DNA from: Acrocarpospora macrocephala
GTDB lineage: Bacteria; Actinomycetota; Actinomycetes; Streptosporangiales; Streptosporangiaceae
NCBI RefSeq assembly: GCF_009687865.1
Contig: NZ_BLAE01000006.1
Location: forward strand, 124,001 to 188,000
Direction: 5' to 3'
Length of the DNA: 64,000 nucleotides
The notes under the pieces are model-generated. The model was not told where the DNA came from. It ran no database searches and saw only the letters and a list, made by a program, of their open reading frames with translations. Made by a program: the position numbers and the translations under genes. Positions 1 through 8,260 of this stretch are shown in pieces; the stretch's first letter is position 1; every line of letters begins with the position of its first letter.

Positions 1-64
1 TGCGGCGGTGCGCGCCATGATTGATCAGATCCTTTCTGCCTTGTTGTCCGGGGTGGGGACCTGA

Positions 65-904
65 TCAGGTCTCGGATGCGACCAGCGTGGCCAGCCCGTC
101 CGGGCGCATGACCTTGGCGCCGTACACGTACAGGCCACGCATCCGGTCGGCGAACCGCACCTCGCTGCGCAGAGCTTCGGTCCTGGTGATCTGCGACGCG
201 AACGTGATGGCCCGGTTGTTGCCCGCCAGGACGGCGTAGTCGTCGCCGGTCACCAGGGGCGCATTGTTCGACTCATAGAGGTCGAAACCGAGTGCCCGGC
301 CGATCCAGCCCTCGATGAGGTGCGCGCTGGAGTTGACGCCGGGGTTGGCGTTGTTGACGAACTTGCCGTTCTCCAGCAGCAGCGAGGCCATGAACGGCGG
401 GAGTACCGCCCAGCGGCCCGCCCGAGGCACGCTGGCCTTGGTGAGGCGCAGGCCGAGCAGGCGGATCTGGGTGTAGGCGATGTCGCCGGTGGTGACCGAG
501 ACGGTGCCGATCGCGTTGGCGGCGGCGGCCTGGGTGTAGAGGCCGGCGACGTAGGAGTCGACGACGTCGTTGACGGCGTATCCGGATTCCTCCATGGCCG
601 GGCCCATGACGTCGCCCTTGGCCTGAGCCTTGTCGACGTCGTCCAGCGAGAAGGCCCAGTACTTCTCCTGATCGACGACCAGGGTGCGCTGGGCGTCGGT
701 CAGCTCTTCGTAGGCGATGTCGGTGTTGCGGGAGTAGGTGTTGACGGTAGGGCGGGAGACGCTGGTGACGCGCACGGTGTCGCCTGCAGCCGTGATTTCG
801 CCCTCGTAGTCGCGGTTGCACAGCGCCGCGTAGATGTGGGCTTTCTTCAGGCTGGTGAGCAGGAGTGCGGACCAGATCTCGGGCCGGAACCGGGTGATGG
901 CCAC
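65..904 (-). CDS. Phage major capsid protein, P22 coat-like
   Basis: Forms the icosahedral head shell. The 279-residue product starts MAITRFRPEIWSALL and carries the features of P22 gp5-type coat proteins: a GDTVRV stretch near residues 51-56 followed by a polar N-arm, a DVVDSY helix near 123-128, and a RWAVLPP strand near 174-180. It is the last structural gene seen before the left edge and directly follows the scaffold gene, the usual order in such head modules. The family call rests on motif recognition and on the scaffold, minor head, portal and terminase neighbours. Tail genes should lie further left, outside the window. Confidence 0.85.
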   Translation of the reverse strand: MAITRFRPEIWSALLLTSLKKAHIYAALCNRDYEGEITAAGDTVRVTSVSRPTVNTYSRNTDIAYEELTDAQRTLVVDQEKYWAFSLDDVDKAQAKGDVMGPAMEESGYAVNDVVDSYVAGLYTQAAAANAIGTVSVTTGDIAYTQIRLLGLRLTKASVPRAGRWAVLPPFMASLLLENGKFVNNANPGVNSSAHLIEGWIGRALGFDLYESNNAPLVTGDDYAVLAGNNRAITFASQITRTEALRSEVRFADRMRGLYVYGAKVMRPDGLATLVASET

Positions 905-920
905 GGGTGCCTCTCAGTCC

Positions 921-1748
921 TTACATGAGGTGTTTGAGCTTCCCGGCCTTGAATGCCGCCGCGATCTGGTCGGGCGTCATGCGGGCGAGTTGCTCTTCGG
1001 TGATGGGGCCGCCTTCGCCGGAGCCGCCGGTGAACTCGCCACCGGAAACCGGGGCGGGCTTGGGCTTCTTCTCCTCGGCAGCGGCGGCAGCGGCGGCGAG
1101 CTTCGGGTTGTCCTTGACGGCCGTCTTGATCGCGTCGGCGACGGCAGCCTTAAAGCCCTTGTCGGCCGGGTCGAAGTCGGCGACCGCCCGCAGGAAGCCG
1201 CGCGAGTCGAGCAGCGCGCTGGCGTCTCCGCCGTGCTGGCCGGCGACGTCGCGGACGGCGTCGCGGATCTCCAGCTCGCGGATCCGGGAGTCCTTCTTGG
1301 CCGATTCGGCGGTGAGGGTCTCGATCTGCTTGGCCGGGTCGACTTCTTCGCCCTTCTTCAGGCCGAGGGCCTGGGCGATGGCGTCGAGGGTGGCCTGGTT
1401 TTTCGCGTTCGCCGCGTCGAGGTCCTTCTTGTTCTGCTTGGCGCGGGCCTCGTTCTGCTTCGCCAGCTCCCGCCATTTGGCCAGGTCGTCGCCGTCCTTC
1501 GCCTTGCCCGTTTCGGGCTTGCCGTCGGTGGTCGTGCCGCCCTGGTCGGTGGTGCCAGTGCCGGTGTCCGTGGTGGTGCTGATGTCGGCGTCGCCGGTTC
1601 CCGTTTCGGTTTCCGTGCCGCCGGTGTCGCCCCCACCTGCGTCGCCTTCGCCGGAGCCGCCCATGACGGGCCAGATCACTCGGCCGGACGGCAGTACGCC
1701 GATGGCCTGGAGTCCGGTGCGGGGGTGGATGGGCAGGGGGATGTGCAT
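921..1748 (-). CDS. Phage capsid scaffolding protein
   Basis: Probably directs shell assembly and is then removed. The 275 residues have the composition typical of scaffolds: a Gly/Thr/Asp-rich disordered segment (about 30-85), a long charged coiled coil (about 88-170, rich in Lys, Glu, Ala and Gln), an Ala-rich stretch, and a basic C-terminal helix ending FKAGKLKHLM, like the coat-binding helix of scaffold proteins. It lies 16 bases upstream of the capsid gene. A GGGAGAA ribosome site precedes the ATG. The function is inferred from composition and position, not from a specific catalytic motif. Confidence 0.75.
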   Translation of the reverse strand: MHIPLPIHPRTGLQAIGVLPSGRVIWPVMGGSGEGDAGGGDTGGTETETGTGDADISTTTDTGTGTTDQGGTTTDGKPETGKAKDGDDLAKWRELAKQNEARAKQNKKDLDAANAKNQATLDAIAQALGLKKGEEVDPAKQIETLTAESAKKDSRIRELEIRDAVRDVAGQHGGDASALLDSRGFLRAVADFDPADKGFKAAVADAIKTAVKDNPKLAAAAAAAEEKKPKPAPVSGGEFTGGSGEGGPITEEQLARMTPDQIAAAFKAGKLKHLM

Positions 1749-1848
1749 GTGTGTTCTCCCGTTTCGGGATCAGGGGGCGCCCGTTTCGGGCAAGGGGTCC
1801 GCCGCGTTGCGCGGCGAAGATGAGGGGGCACGCCGTCAGGGCATGCGA

Positions 1849-1884
1849 AAGGCCCGGACCACATGGGGGTGTGGGCCGGGCCTT
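1849..1884 (-). terminator. Intrinsic terminator-like hairpin upstream of the scaffold gene
   Basis: Arms AAGGCCCGG (1849-1857) and CCGGGCCTT (1876-1884) are perfect complements. Inside them CCACA and TGTGG can extend the stem. On the minus strand the hairpin is followed by TTTCGCAT. It separates the small gene at 1900 from the scaffold and capsid genes and could partly terminate late transcripts or reset expression. Confidence 0.6.
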
Positions 1885-1899
1885 AAGGGATGGCTGAGG

Positions 1900-2220
1900 T
1901 TATTCGGGCGCTGCGAGCCGGTACAACGGCGCGTACAAGGCGGGATCCATCACGTCCGAGGCGGGGCGGCCCGCGTCGAACAGCCGCTTATGGACCTGCC
2001 ACACGTACGTGCTCGCGCGCACAGCCGGAGGGCCGACACCGTCAGCGTCAAGGAAGCCGGCCGCGGCCTGGTCGTCGGTCCAGACGTGACCGAGGAGGAG
2101 CCCGTCCATGTCGTGGAGTGCCGCGCGCCGTACCTCGCCGACGACGTCACCGGAGTAGCTGATCGGGGTGGAGACGTCGAAGGGGGCGAAGGCGGCGTCG
2201 GTCCAGCGTGGATGAGTCAC
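1900..2220 (-). CDS. Small phage protein of unknown function
   Basis: 106 residues, acidic-neutral, beginning MTHPRWTDAAFAPFD, with no membrane segment or recognisable motif. It lies between the giant minor head protein and the scaffold, a slot often used for small head accessory proteins, and is followed by a terminator hairpin. I do not recognise the family. Coding status is supported by codon-position GC bias, tight spacing to the upstream gene (18 bases) and the absence of a better overlapping frame. Confidence 0.65.
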   Translation of the reverse strand: MTHPRWTDAAFAPFDVSTPISYSGDVVGEVRRAALHDMDGLLLGHVWTDDQAAAGFLDADGVGPPAVRASTYVWQVHKRLFDAGRPASDVMDPALYAPLYRLAAPE

Positions 2221-2238
2221 AGCCTCTCGCCTCCTTCT

Positions 2239-5200
2239 CTACGTATATCCGTCGAAAATGTCGCCGTATGGGTCCGGGGCCCAGTCGGCTGGTTTCACCC
2301 AGTCGTCGGGGACGACTTCCAGTTCCATGCCCCAGACCTTGTAGCCTTCCCGAGTCCCTTGATAAACGCCGTGAACCACATATCGAGTTCCCCGGCCGAG
2401 GAGGATCTCCCGCTCATCGGTGCCGTAGTCCGAGATGCTCATGACGTTGAGCGCCTTGTGGCCCTTCGGCAGCCGGATCATCAGGACGTGACCCGAGAAA
2501 TCGCTATTCTTGCCGATCGACGTGGACATGAACCCGTGCTCGGGGAAGTCCCGGCCGACGAGCGCTTTCATTGTCTCAGGCTTGTCAACGTCCGCGCCCA
2601 GGAACTCGGCGTAGGCGTCGGTGACGGCCCGGTGCACAATGACCGACTCCGGGAGTTCCGCCTTGGAAAAGGCGGCATCCATGTTGGCGATGATGTTGTC
2701 GTACCAGGCACGGCGCATGCTGTCGGTCGGCGGATGGCCGCGCAGCCCCTTGTTCAGCACCTCGTAGTTCTGCCCGGTGTACTTCTTGACCGCGTCGATC
2801 TCGTCGGGAGTGAGGTCGGGCAGCGGGTGATTCTCCTGCGCCCAGGTCAGGCCTTCGTGGTTGTCGTGGAAGCGCAGGCCGTGCCGCATGCCCGGCGAGC
2901 CGGAACGTGCTGCGCGCGCACGGAGCTCCTCGGCCAGTGCCCGTAGTGCGGCTGCCCGCAGCTCCGAAGACTTGACCTGCCCGAGCCGCCGCATGGCGAC
3001 GGCTTCCGGGTCGTCGGAGGTGGTGAGCGTGTCGAGCCACTTCTTGTGACCTGCCTGCGCTCCACCCTTGTCGGCGAGTTTGTCGAACGTCGTGAGCGCG
3101 CGCGCCCACGCCTCCCGCTCGGCCTCGGTGCCGCGCTTGTTGAGCAGGTCATCCCGCAGCTGCTCGGCGTTGAGGTCGTCCTTGTGGTCGAGCAGCCGGG
3201 CGAGCGTCGTCTCGGCGAGCCTTGCCGCCTCCCGCAGTCCCTCCAGCCGGCCCATCAGGTCCCGGCGGCGCGCGAGGAGACGATCGGCCACGTCGTCCGG
3301 CAGGCCGGACTCGGCGACGATGCGCCGGATCTCCTCGGGGCTGACCCGCTCGACCCGCTCCAGCGAGTCCTGAAGCTCAGCGGAGGTCATCCCCTCGAAC
3401 AGCTTGGCCGCCTGCGGTGCCGTGCCGGGATCGCGGAGGGTGTCCCATTCGGTGACGGTGTCGCCGAATGCGGAGCCCTTGGGGCTGCCCTGCGCTCGGT
3501 ACAGCAGCGCTCCGCCGGTGTCGATCCTGGCGACGTCGCCGCCCGGGGTGAGCAGCATGTTGTCGAAATCCAGGCCCGCCGCGTCCCAGTTGGCCAACCA
3601 GGCATCGGCCGCGAACCCCGCCCGTGCGGGCATCCGGAGCTCGCCGGGGGAAGCCTCGCGGCCCTCGATGACCCGGCTGGCGGTCTGCGGGCCGTCGGGC
3701 AGGCCCGGGGCTCCGCGGCCGGCGTGGATCTCGGGCGCGAGGATGCCGGCGGCCGTGTACAGGCGTGCGGCGGCGATCTCGTTCGCCGCGTGCTGCTCCG
3801 ACTTCTGGGTTTTGACGTACCAGCGGTTGCCGTCGGCGTCTTCGAACAAGCCGCCGGGGTTGCTGCCGCCTTGGGGGCCGATCTGGCGGAGGTTGCTGAA
3901 GTCGCCGTTCGGCACGGTGGCGCGCGCGGCGGCTTCGGCTTCGAGCCGGGCGCGTTCTTCCTCGGCTCGACGTTCAGCCTCCAGTCGTTCCCGCTCGGCG
4001 CGGGCTTCGGCTTCCAGGCGCTCCCGTTCCGCCTTCGCCTCAGCTTCGCGGCGCGCCTGCTCAGCCTCCTCCTCCAGGCGTCGCTGCCGTTCACGCTCTT
4101 CGGCCTCCAGCCGGACGCGCTCCGCCTCCGCTTCGAGCCGGAGCCGCTCTTCCTCGGCCTTGCGCTCCGCTTCCTCCCGCTCAGCCAGGGCGCGGGCCGC
4201 CGCTTCCGCTTCCCGCCGCGCCTTCTCCGCCTCGACCAGCAGGCGCTGACGCTCGGCCTCGTCGGCCTCCTCGGCCCTGCGCTGCTCCTCCGCCAGAGCG
4301 GCGGCCTGAGCCCGCGCCTGCTCCTCAAGCCGCCGCCGCTCTACCCGCTCCGCCTCCAGTTGCTCGCGGCGCGCCCGCGCCCGATCCACGTCCAAATCCA
4401 GGACCTGCTGCGGGATCACGTCGGCCACGGGTGCGACCTGGGCGTCACTGGCGACGCGTGGGATACTCCCGGCGCCGATGGCCTCTCGATGGGGCTGCCG
4501 CTTGAGTTTCGGGTGTGCGCGCAGGTGGTCGCGCATGATGCCCTGCCACTGCTTGACCTTCACCTTGGCGGCGGCCTTCGCCTCGGGGGTGAGCGCGCCG
4601 AGTTCGCGTTCCTTGTACTGGCGGATCTTGCGTTCGATCGCGCGCTGCCGCTGGCGGGCTTTGTCTCCGGCCGGGTCGGCCGTGTTCTTCGGCGTCTTCG
4701 TCACACCAGGCAAATAGGACGAAATGGAATGACGGCACATCGGGTGGAAAAGGCCCCGCAGTTGAGCCTCTTCCAGCGTGGCTTCGACGTGGACGGTGAT
4801 CATCTCGTCGTCGTTGATCGCGTGCTCAACCTGCACATCGCCGGTCGGCCCGGACAGGGAAAGCACGGCCGACTCGAAACGACGACACAAAGCGCACTCG
4901 CCGCCATGGTCGGAGACGATCACCAGGTCCTGGTCAATCGCCGTCAGCCGATCCACCTGCGCCTGGATCGCGGCCCGCGCCGCGTTCGTCCGCGCGACCA
5001 TCTCCACGTACGTGGACAGCTTCCACTTCCGCCCCGCCGAGTCGGTGAAACCGACGATGCCCTGGTCGGTGAGCCGCTGCCACATCGCCTGCGACGCCTG
5101 ACGCCGCGTAGACGTCCCCGCGAGGATGCGGGCGGCACCAGCGGCCTGCACGGCCCGGTAGGCGTCCACGCTGCTGCGCAAGATGTTGGCCTCGACGCGG

Positions 5201-5568
5201 CCGAGGTCGGCTGACACCGAACTGGCGACCCGCTCGATCGCGGCCGCGTTCGGGATCGCCTCCACGGCCTTGGCGACCAGGGCCTTATTGCCGTGCAGGT
5301 CCGCCAGGGCGGAAGTCCAGCCCGCGTTGTACGCCTCGGCCACCATGACGCGGGCAGCTGGCCCCTTCTGGCCGGCCAGTCGCTTGATCAGGATCTGGAC
5401 GGCCTTACTGAGCTGCTGGACGCCGCCCAGTTTGGCTGCTTGCCGCTCGGTGGGCAGGTCGCGGCCGAGGCGGTAGGCGATGACCTTGATGAGGCTGGCC
5501 TCGACGTCGCGGTAGAGGTCGGCCAGCGATCCGGCGATGGCGTCGAGGAGGTCCGGGTCGGCGGGCAC
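2239..5568 (-). CDS. Giant minor head protein with kinase-like and ADP-ribosyltransferase domains
   Basis: The 1109-residue protein has four parts. Residues 1 to about 300 are a minor capsid/SPP1 gp7-type region ending in a Cys/His cluster (CALCRRF, then FHPMCRHS). Residues about 390-550 are a long Arg/Glu/Ala coiled coil. Residues about 557-700 look like an atypical kinase fold: a glycine-rich start, WYVK (Lys about 586), GLDFDN (about 670) and an IDTGG metal site (Asp about 683). The C-terminus is an R-S-E class ADP-ribosyltransferase: Arg about 980 in VIVHRAV, Ser-Thr-Ser about 1015-1017 in FMSTSIG, and Glu-x-Glu about 1052-1054 in DEREILLGRG, all intact. Minor head proteins can enter the host with the DNA, so this may be an injected effector that modifies host targets; that role is inference. 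Confidence 0.85.
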   Translation of the reverse strand: MPADPDLLDAIAGSLADLYRDVEASLIKVIAYRLGRDLPTERQAAKLGGVQQLSKAVQILIKRLAGQKGPAARVMVAEAYNAGWTSALADLHGNKALVAKAVEAIPNAAAIERVASSVSADLGRVEANILRSSVDAYRAVQAAGAARILAGTSTRRQASQAMWQRLTDQGIVGFTDSAGRKWKLSTYVEMVARTNAARAAIQAQVDRLTAIDQDLVIVSDHGGECALCRRFESAVLSLSGPTGDVQVEHAINDDEMITVHVEATLEEAQLRGLFHPMCRHSISSYLPGVTKTPKNTADPAGDKARQRQRAIERKIRQYKERELGALTPEAKAAAKVKVKQWQGIMRDHLRAHPKLKRQPHREAIGAGSIPRVASDAQVAPVADVIPQQVLDLDVDRARARREQLEAERVERRRLEEQARAQAAALAEEQRRAEEADEAERQRLLVEAEKARREAEAAARALAEREEAERKAEEERLRLEAEAERVRLEAEERERQRRLEEEAEQARREAEAKAERERLEAEARAERERLEAERRAEEERARLEAEAAARATVPNGDFSNLRQIGPQGGSNPGGLFEDADGNRWYVKTQKSEQHAANEIAAARLYTAAGILAPEIHAGRGAPGLPDGPQTASRVIEGREASPGELRMPARAGFAADAWLANWDAAGLDFDNMLLTPGGDVARIDTGGALLYRAQGSPKGSAFGDTVTEWDTLRDPGTAPQAAKLFEGMTSAELQDSLERVERVSPEEIRRIVAESGLPDDVADRLLARRRDLMGRLEGLREAARLAETTLARLLDHKDDLNAEQLRDDLLNKRGTEAEREAWARALTTFDKLADKGGAQAGHKKWLDTLTTSDDPEAVAMRRLGQVKSSELRAAALRALAEELRARAARSGSPGMRHGLRFHDNHEGLTWAQENHPLPDLTPDEIDAVKKYTGQNYEVLNKGLRGHPPTDSMRRAWYDNIIANMDAAFSKAELPESVIVHRAVTDAYAEFLGADVDKPETMKALVGRDFPEHGFMSTSIGKNSDFSGHVLMIRLPKGHKALNVMSISDYGTDEREILLGRGTRYVVHGVYQGTREGYKVWGMELEVVPDDWVKPADWAPDPYGDIFDGYT

Positions 5569-5586
5569 GACGACCTCCCCGCCGGG

Positions 5587-7140
5587 CTATTCCTCGTCCG
5601 AGGCTCCCGGGTATCCGCCGTCCTCGGTGGTGGCGGGCTCGTCTGGCTGGTCGGCCTCGGGTGGCCGGATGGTGTACGGGTCGTCGACCAGTGACCCGCC
5701 CGCGTCCAGCTCGGCCTGGATCTTCTCGACCTCGGCCATGACGTCGGCGTCCTCCCAGTCGGGGTGGAGCATCCGCACCATGACCTCGGTGCTCGCTGCT
5801 CCGGCTTGCCGATAGAGGGCAAGGGTTTCGGCGAGGGCTTTCGGGTCGGTGGCGACACCGTCAGGCCATTCGATCTTCGGCCGTTCGACCTCCACCGTCG
5901 TGCCGAAGACCACCCGGTCGATCGCCAGCAGCGCCCGCAGAATGTTGGAAGTCCGAGGGCGCCGGTAGCCGATCTTCTTGCCGCGCGTCGTGAACGACCG
6001 TTCCTGGCGGGCGATGACCTCGGTCGCCGTCACCGCCGCGACATCACCCTTCCCGCCGAAAGACTGGATGCTGTAGCCAGCGCCGCGGACGATGACTTCG
6101 GTCCAAGCGGCTGTGGTGTCCATGTGCTCCTGGACACGGATCTTGAACTGCTGGGCGCTGATCTCCAGTCCTTCGCCCTTGGTCATCGCGCCGACGGATT
6201 CGTACAGCTCCTGGTCGGGGTCGAACAGGCCGCCCTTGCCGGGGCCCTGCGACTGGATGTAGCTGTGCGGGACGATGAGCCGGGCCTTCGCGAGGCGGAT
6301 GTCCCGGTCCCAGCTGCTGTAGACCTCGTCGAGGCGGTCGAGCATCGGCTCGACGCCTTCAATGTCGGCGCGGCCGAGGTAGGCGGCGGCGGGCTGGTTC
6401 CGCCAGATCTTGGCGGGCCGCATGTTGGGGAAGTATTCGGCGGTCAGGTACGGGATCCGGGTGGGGATGCGGGTTCCGTCTTCGACGTGCTGGGCGAGGT
6501 AGGCGGTGGCTTCGTGTTCGGTGAGCGGCACCATGTGGCCGAGGTCGTCGAAGGTGCCCTCGTAGAGCCCGTGCAGGATGGCGCCGATTTCGTGGCGTTC
6601 GAGGTGCCGGATGACGGTGTTGTCGTCTTCGGCGAGGACGCGCCAGAAGGTGACGGCGACCAGGGCGCCGTACCGGAATTCGGGGATGGCAGCGTCGGCG
6701 TGGACGGGGGCCAACCACGGGCCGTCGGGGCGGACGTCTTTGTCCCAGCAGACGCGCAAGTAGTCGCCGCCGAGGGCTCCGCCGAGTTCGGCGGCCTCAT
6801 GGAAGGTGGACTGGAAGCCGTACTCGTCGGCGAGGGTTTCGAGGCGGGCGTTGGTGGCCTTGTCGCTGGCGGTGATCTTGACGGGTTCGGCGAAGAGCAT
6901 GTTGGCGCCGGTGACGGCGATGTCGCTGGCGAGGGGGACGTGGAGTTTGGTGCGGGTTTCGTTGCCGCGCGGTCGGGTGCCCCAGAAGAAGCGTCCGAGT
7001 TTGCGGCCGACTGTGGCGCGCCATCCTCCGCGTTCGCTGGCGAAGAAGCCGGTGGTGTCGCCGTTTTGGGCTCCGCCGCCGTAGATGGCGGAGAGCTGGT
7101 CGGGGTCGCCCGAGTCAATACCACGCCGACCACTCGGCAA
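5587..7140 (-). CDS. Phage portal protein, SPP1 gp6-like, with displaced N-terminus
   Basis: Forms the dodecameric DNA gate at one head vertex. The main frame encodes up to 517 residues. It contains a wing/stem-like organisation with LVRVxWD-type and RADIEGVEPMLDRLDE segments (about 265-280), a QGPGKGGLFDPDQE loop and a long C-terminal acidic tail, as in actinophage SPP1 gp6-type portals. It sits between minor head and terminase genes as expected. No ATG or ribosome site precedes this frame; a TTG at 7140 is the most upstream possible start and a stop lies 9 bases above it. The natural N-terminus appears to be in another frame (7115-7198), so the gene is probably frameshifted or depends on a frameshift. 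Confidence 0.85.
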   Translation of the reverse strand: MPSGRRGIDSGDPDQLSAIYGGGAQNGDTTGFFASERGGWRATVGRKLGRFFWGTRPRGNETRTKLHVPLASDIAVTGANMLFAEPVKITASDKATNARLETLADEYGFQSTFHEAAELGGALGGDYLRVCWDKDVRPDGPWLAPVHADAAIPEFRYGALVAVTFWRVLAEDDNTVIRHLERHEIGAILHGLYEGTFDDLGHMVPLTEHEATAYLAQHVEDGTRIPTRIPYLTAEYFPNMRPAKIWRNQPAAAYLGRADIEGVEPMLDRLDEVYSSWDRDIRLAKARLIVPHSYIQSQGPGKGGLFDPDQELYESVGAMTKGEGLEISAQQFKIRVQEHMDTTAAWTEVIVRGAGYSIQSFGGKGDVAAVTATEVIARQERSFTTRGKKIGYRRPRTSNILRALLAIDRVVFGTTVEVERPKIEWPDGVATDPKALAETLALYRQAGAASTEVMVRMLHPDWEDADVMAEVEKIQAELDAGGSLVDDPYTIRPPEADQPDEPATTEDGGYPGASDEE

Positions 7141-7198
7141 GCTTGGCGCTTACCGGGGCGAGGTGGCGAGGTGGCCAGGGCCCGGAGGTGGGAAGCAT
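7115..7198 (-). other. Out-of-frame 5-prime end of the portal gene (frameshift)
   Basis: An ATG at 7198 sits 9 bases below a perfect AGGAGG ribosome site. It opens a 27-codon frame ending LAEWSAWY and a TGA stop (7115-7117). One base further along, the portal frame continues DSGDPDQLSAIYGG. Together they read as a normal actinophage portal start (Trp-rich, then SGDPDxL). The junction is TAT TGA C, so either a single base has been gained or ribosomes shift +1 at UGA C. Which applies cannot be decided from the sequence. Confidence 0.7.
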
Positions 7199-7251
7199 GA
7201 GGCATCACCTCCTCTTACGGTCAGCGCTGCCGTGGATGGTGCGTACGCCGC

Positions 7252-7500
7252 TTAGGCGACCGGCTCGTAGATGGCCGCGAAGTCGGCGGCCGGGCAGACC
7301 TGGCCGGGCTGGCCGTCGCCGTGCTTGACGATCCAGTCGTTCTTGCGGAGCCAGAGGCTTCCGGCGGCGGTCATGACCATGAGTCCGCCGTCGGGTTGGG
7401 GGTCGGCCCGGCAGTGGGTGAAGGCGATGACGTCGGTGAGGTTGTCGCCGGTCCACTGGATGGCGTCGATCTCGGTGGGCTTGGTGCGGTAGCGGGCCAC
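7252..7500 (-). CDS. Small phage protein, paralogue of the protein at 13400-13702
   Basis: 82 residues from a GTG start at 7500 preceded by GGAGAA. The pattern is YRTKPTEIDAIQWTGDN, then V..F, then KNDWIVKHGDG and DFAAIYEPV at the C-terminus. The same layout (Y-x-T-x-P, DNL, DW, G, DF, EP) recurs in the protein at 13400-13702. The family is common in phages and looks like a small beta-rich domain. No function is known to me. It starts a group of small genes between portal and terminase. Confidence 0.7.
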   Translation of the reverse strand: MARYRTKPTEIDAIQWTGDNLTDVIAFTHCRADPQPDGGLMVMTAAGSLWLRKNDWIVKHGDGQPGQVCPAADFAAIYEPVA

Positions 7501-7511
7501 GTGGTTCTCCG

Positions 7512-7718
7512 TTAGGGCAGGTCGCGGGTGTCGTTTACCCCGAGCGCGTCGTAGGCGGCGTGCATGGCGTCCCAGAGCGCCCGGCCCTCCGGGTCGGATT
7601 CGGCGGGGCGTTGCGATCCGCCGTAGGTGAAGGCGAGCGCGCGGGCGCACTTGACCAGCGCGGCGCGTTCGCGTTCCCACTGGGCCCCGACGGCCTGCGG
7701 GTTCGGGGCTGGGGACAT
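7512..7718 (-). CDS. Small phage protein of unknown function
   Basis: 68-69 residues starting MSPAPNPQAVGAQWERERAAL; GTG at 7721 and ATG at 7718 are alternative starts behind a G-rich ribosome site. The body is a predicted helical protein with an aromatic centre (LAFTYGG) and a C-terminal helix (LWDAMHAAYDALGV). No motif is recognised. It lies 11 bases upstream of the gene ending at 7252 and is probably co-translated with it. Confidence 0.6.
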   Translation of the reverse strand: MSPAPNPQAVGAQWERERAALVKCARALAFTYGGSQRPAESDPEGRALWDAMHAAYDALGVNDTRDLP

Positions 7719-7733
7719 CACGCGGTCCCCCCT

Positions 7734-7937
7734 TCACGACGGGCGGTTCCGGTCGTACGGCTGGAAGCCGAAGCGGAGCTCCTGGGGCTCGTCTTGGTAG
7801 GCGAGTTGGGTGTCCGCGATGGTGAGGCTCACGCTGACGTCTCCACCGGCGTCGGCGGGCGGGTCGAGTTCGGCGCGGATGTCTCGGACCAGGGCGGCGA
7901 GTTCGCGGACGAGGTGGCGGCGGAGGCGGCCGATCAC
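7734..7937 (-). CDS. Small phage protein of unknown function
   Basis: 67 residues: a basic amphipathic N-terminal helix (MIGRLRRHLVRELAALV) followed by a short strand-rich part (VSVSLTIADTQLAYQD). The start overlaps the stop of the upstream gene (7934-7937), a sign of translational coupling. The family is not recognised. Confidence 0.55.
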   Translation of the reverse strand: MIGRLRRHLVRELAALVRDIRAELDPPADAGGDVSVSLTIADTQLAYQDEPQELRFGFQPYDRNRPS

Positions 7938-8158
7938 CGGCTCTGCTCAGGGCGTGTTCGGTGGGCGGCGGCGAGGATCAGGTGCGGGAACTCGATCGGG
8001 ACGTCGCCCGGGGAGGTGGGCGGGCCGAAGACGAGGCGCGGCCCCGGGCGGACTGGGGCGGGCTCCGGTCGTAGCTGCGCGGTCGCGGTGTGGATGCTGT
8101 AGCGGATCACGTCGAGCCCGCGATCGAAGTCGTCGGACTTGGCCGGGCGTTCGGCCAT
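7934..8158 (-). CDS. Small phage protein of unknown function
   Basis: 74 residues starting MAERPAKSDDFDRGLDVIRYS. Four-base overlap with the next gene and direct abutment with the 33-residue gene upstream (TGA then ATG) support translation. Pro-rich C-terminus, no motif recognised. Confidence 0.55.
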   Translation of the reverse strand: MAERPAKSDDFDRGLDVIRYSIHTATAQLRPEPAPVRPGPRLVFGPPTSPGDVPIEFPHLILAAAHRTRPEQSR

Positions 8159-8260
8159 TCAGTCCTCCGGGTTTTCCAGGGCGTCGAGGGTGCCGAGGTC
8201 GAGGACGGCGGAGCCGCCGATGTGGAGCTGGACGGGGAGTGGGGCTGTACCGGCGTTCAT
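8159..8260 (-). CDS. 33-residue phage peptide
   Basis: Reads MNAGTAPLPVQLHIGG and ends LENPED. It fills exactly the gap between its neighbours: its ATG overlaps the TGA of the gene above (8260-8262) and its own TGA abuts the ATG of the gene below. That packing is the main evidence that it is translated. Function unknown. Confidence 0.5.
   Translation of the reverse strand: MNAGTAPLPVQLHIGGSAVLDLGTLDALENPED

Noticed and set aside
907-2946. Long plus-strand frame over scaffold and minor head genes
   Set aside because: Shadow of the minus-strand coding sequence; no ribosome site and no motif.
3046-5214. Long plus-strand frame opposite the giant minor head protein
   Set aside because: Mirror frame of a strongly biased high-GC gene; composition follows the antisense of the coiled coil and has no recognisable domain.
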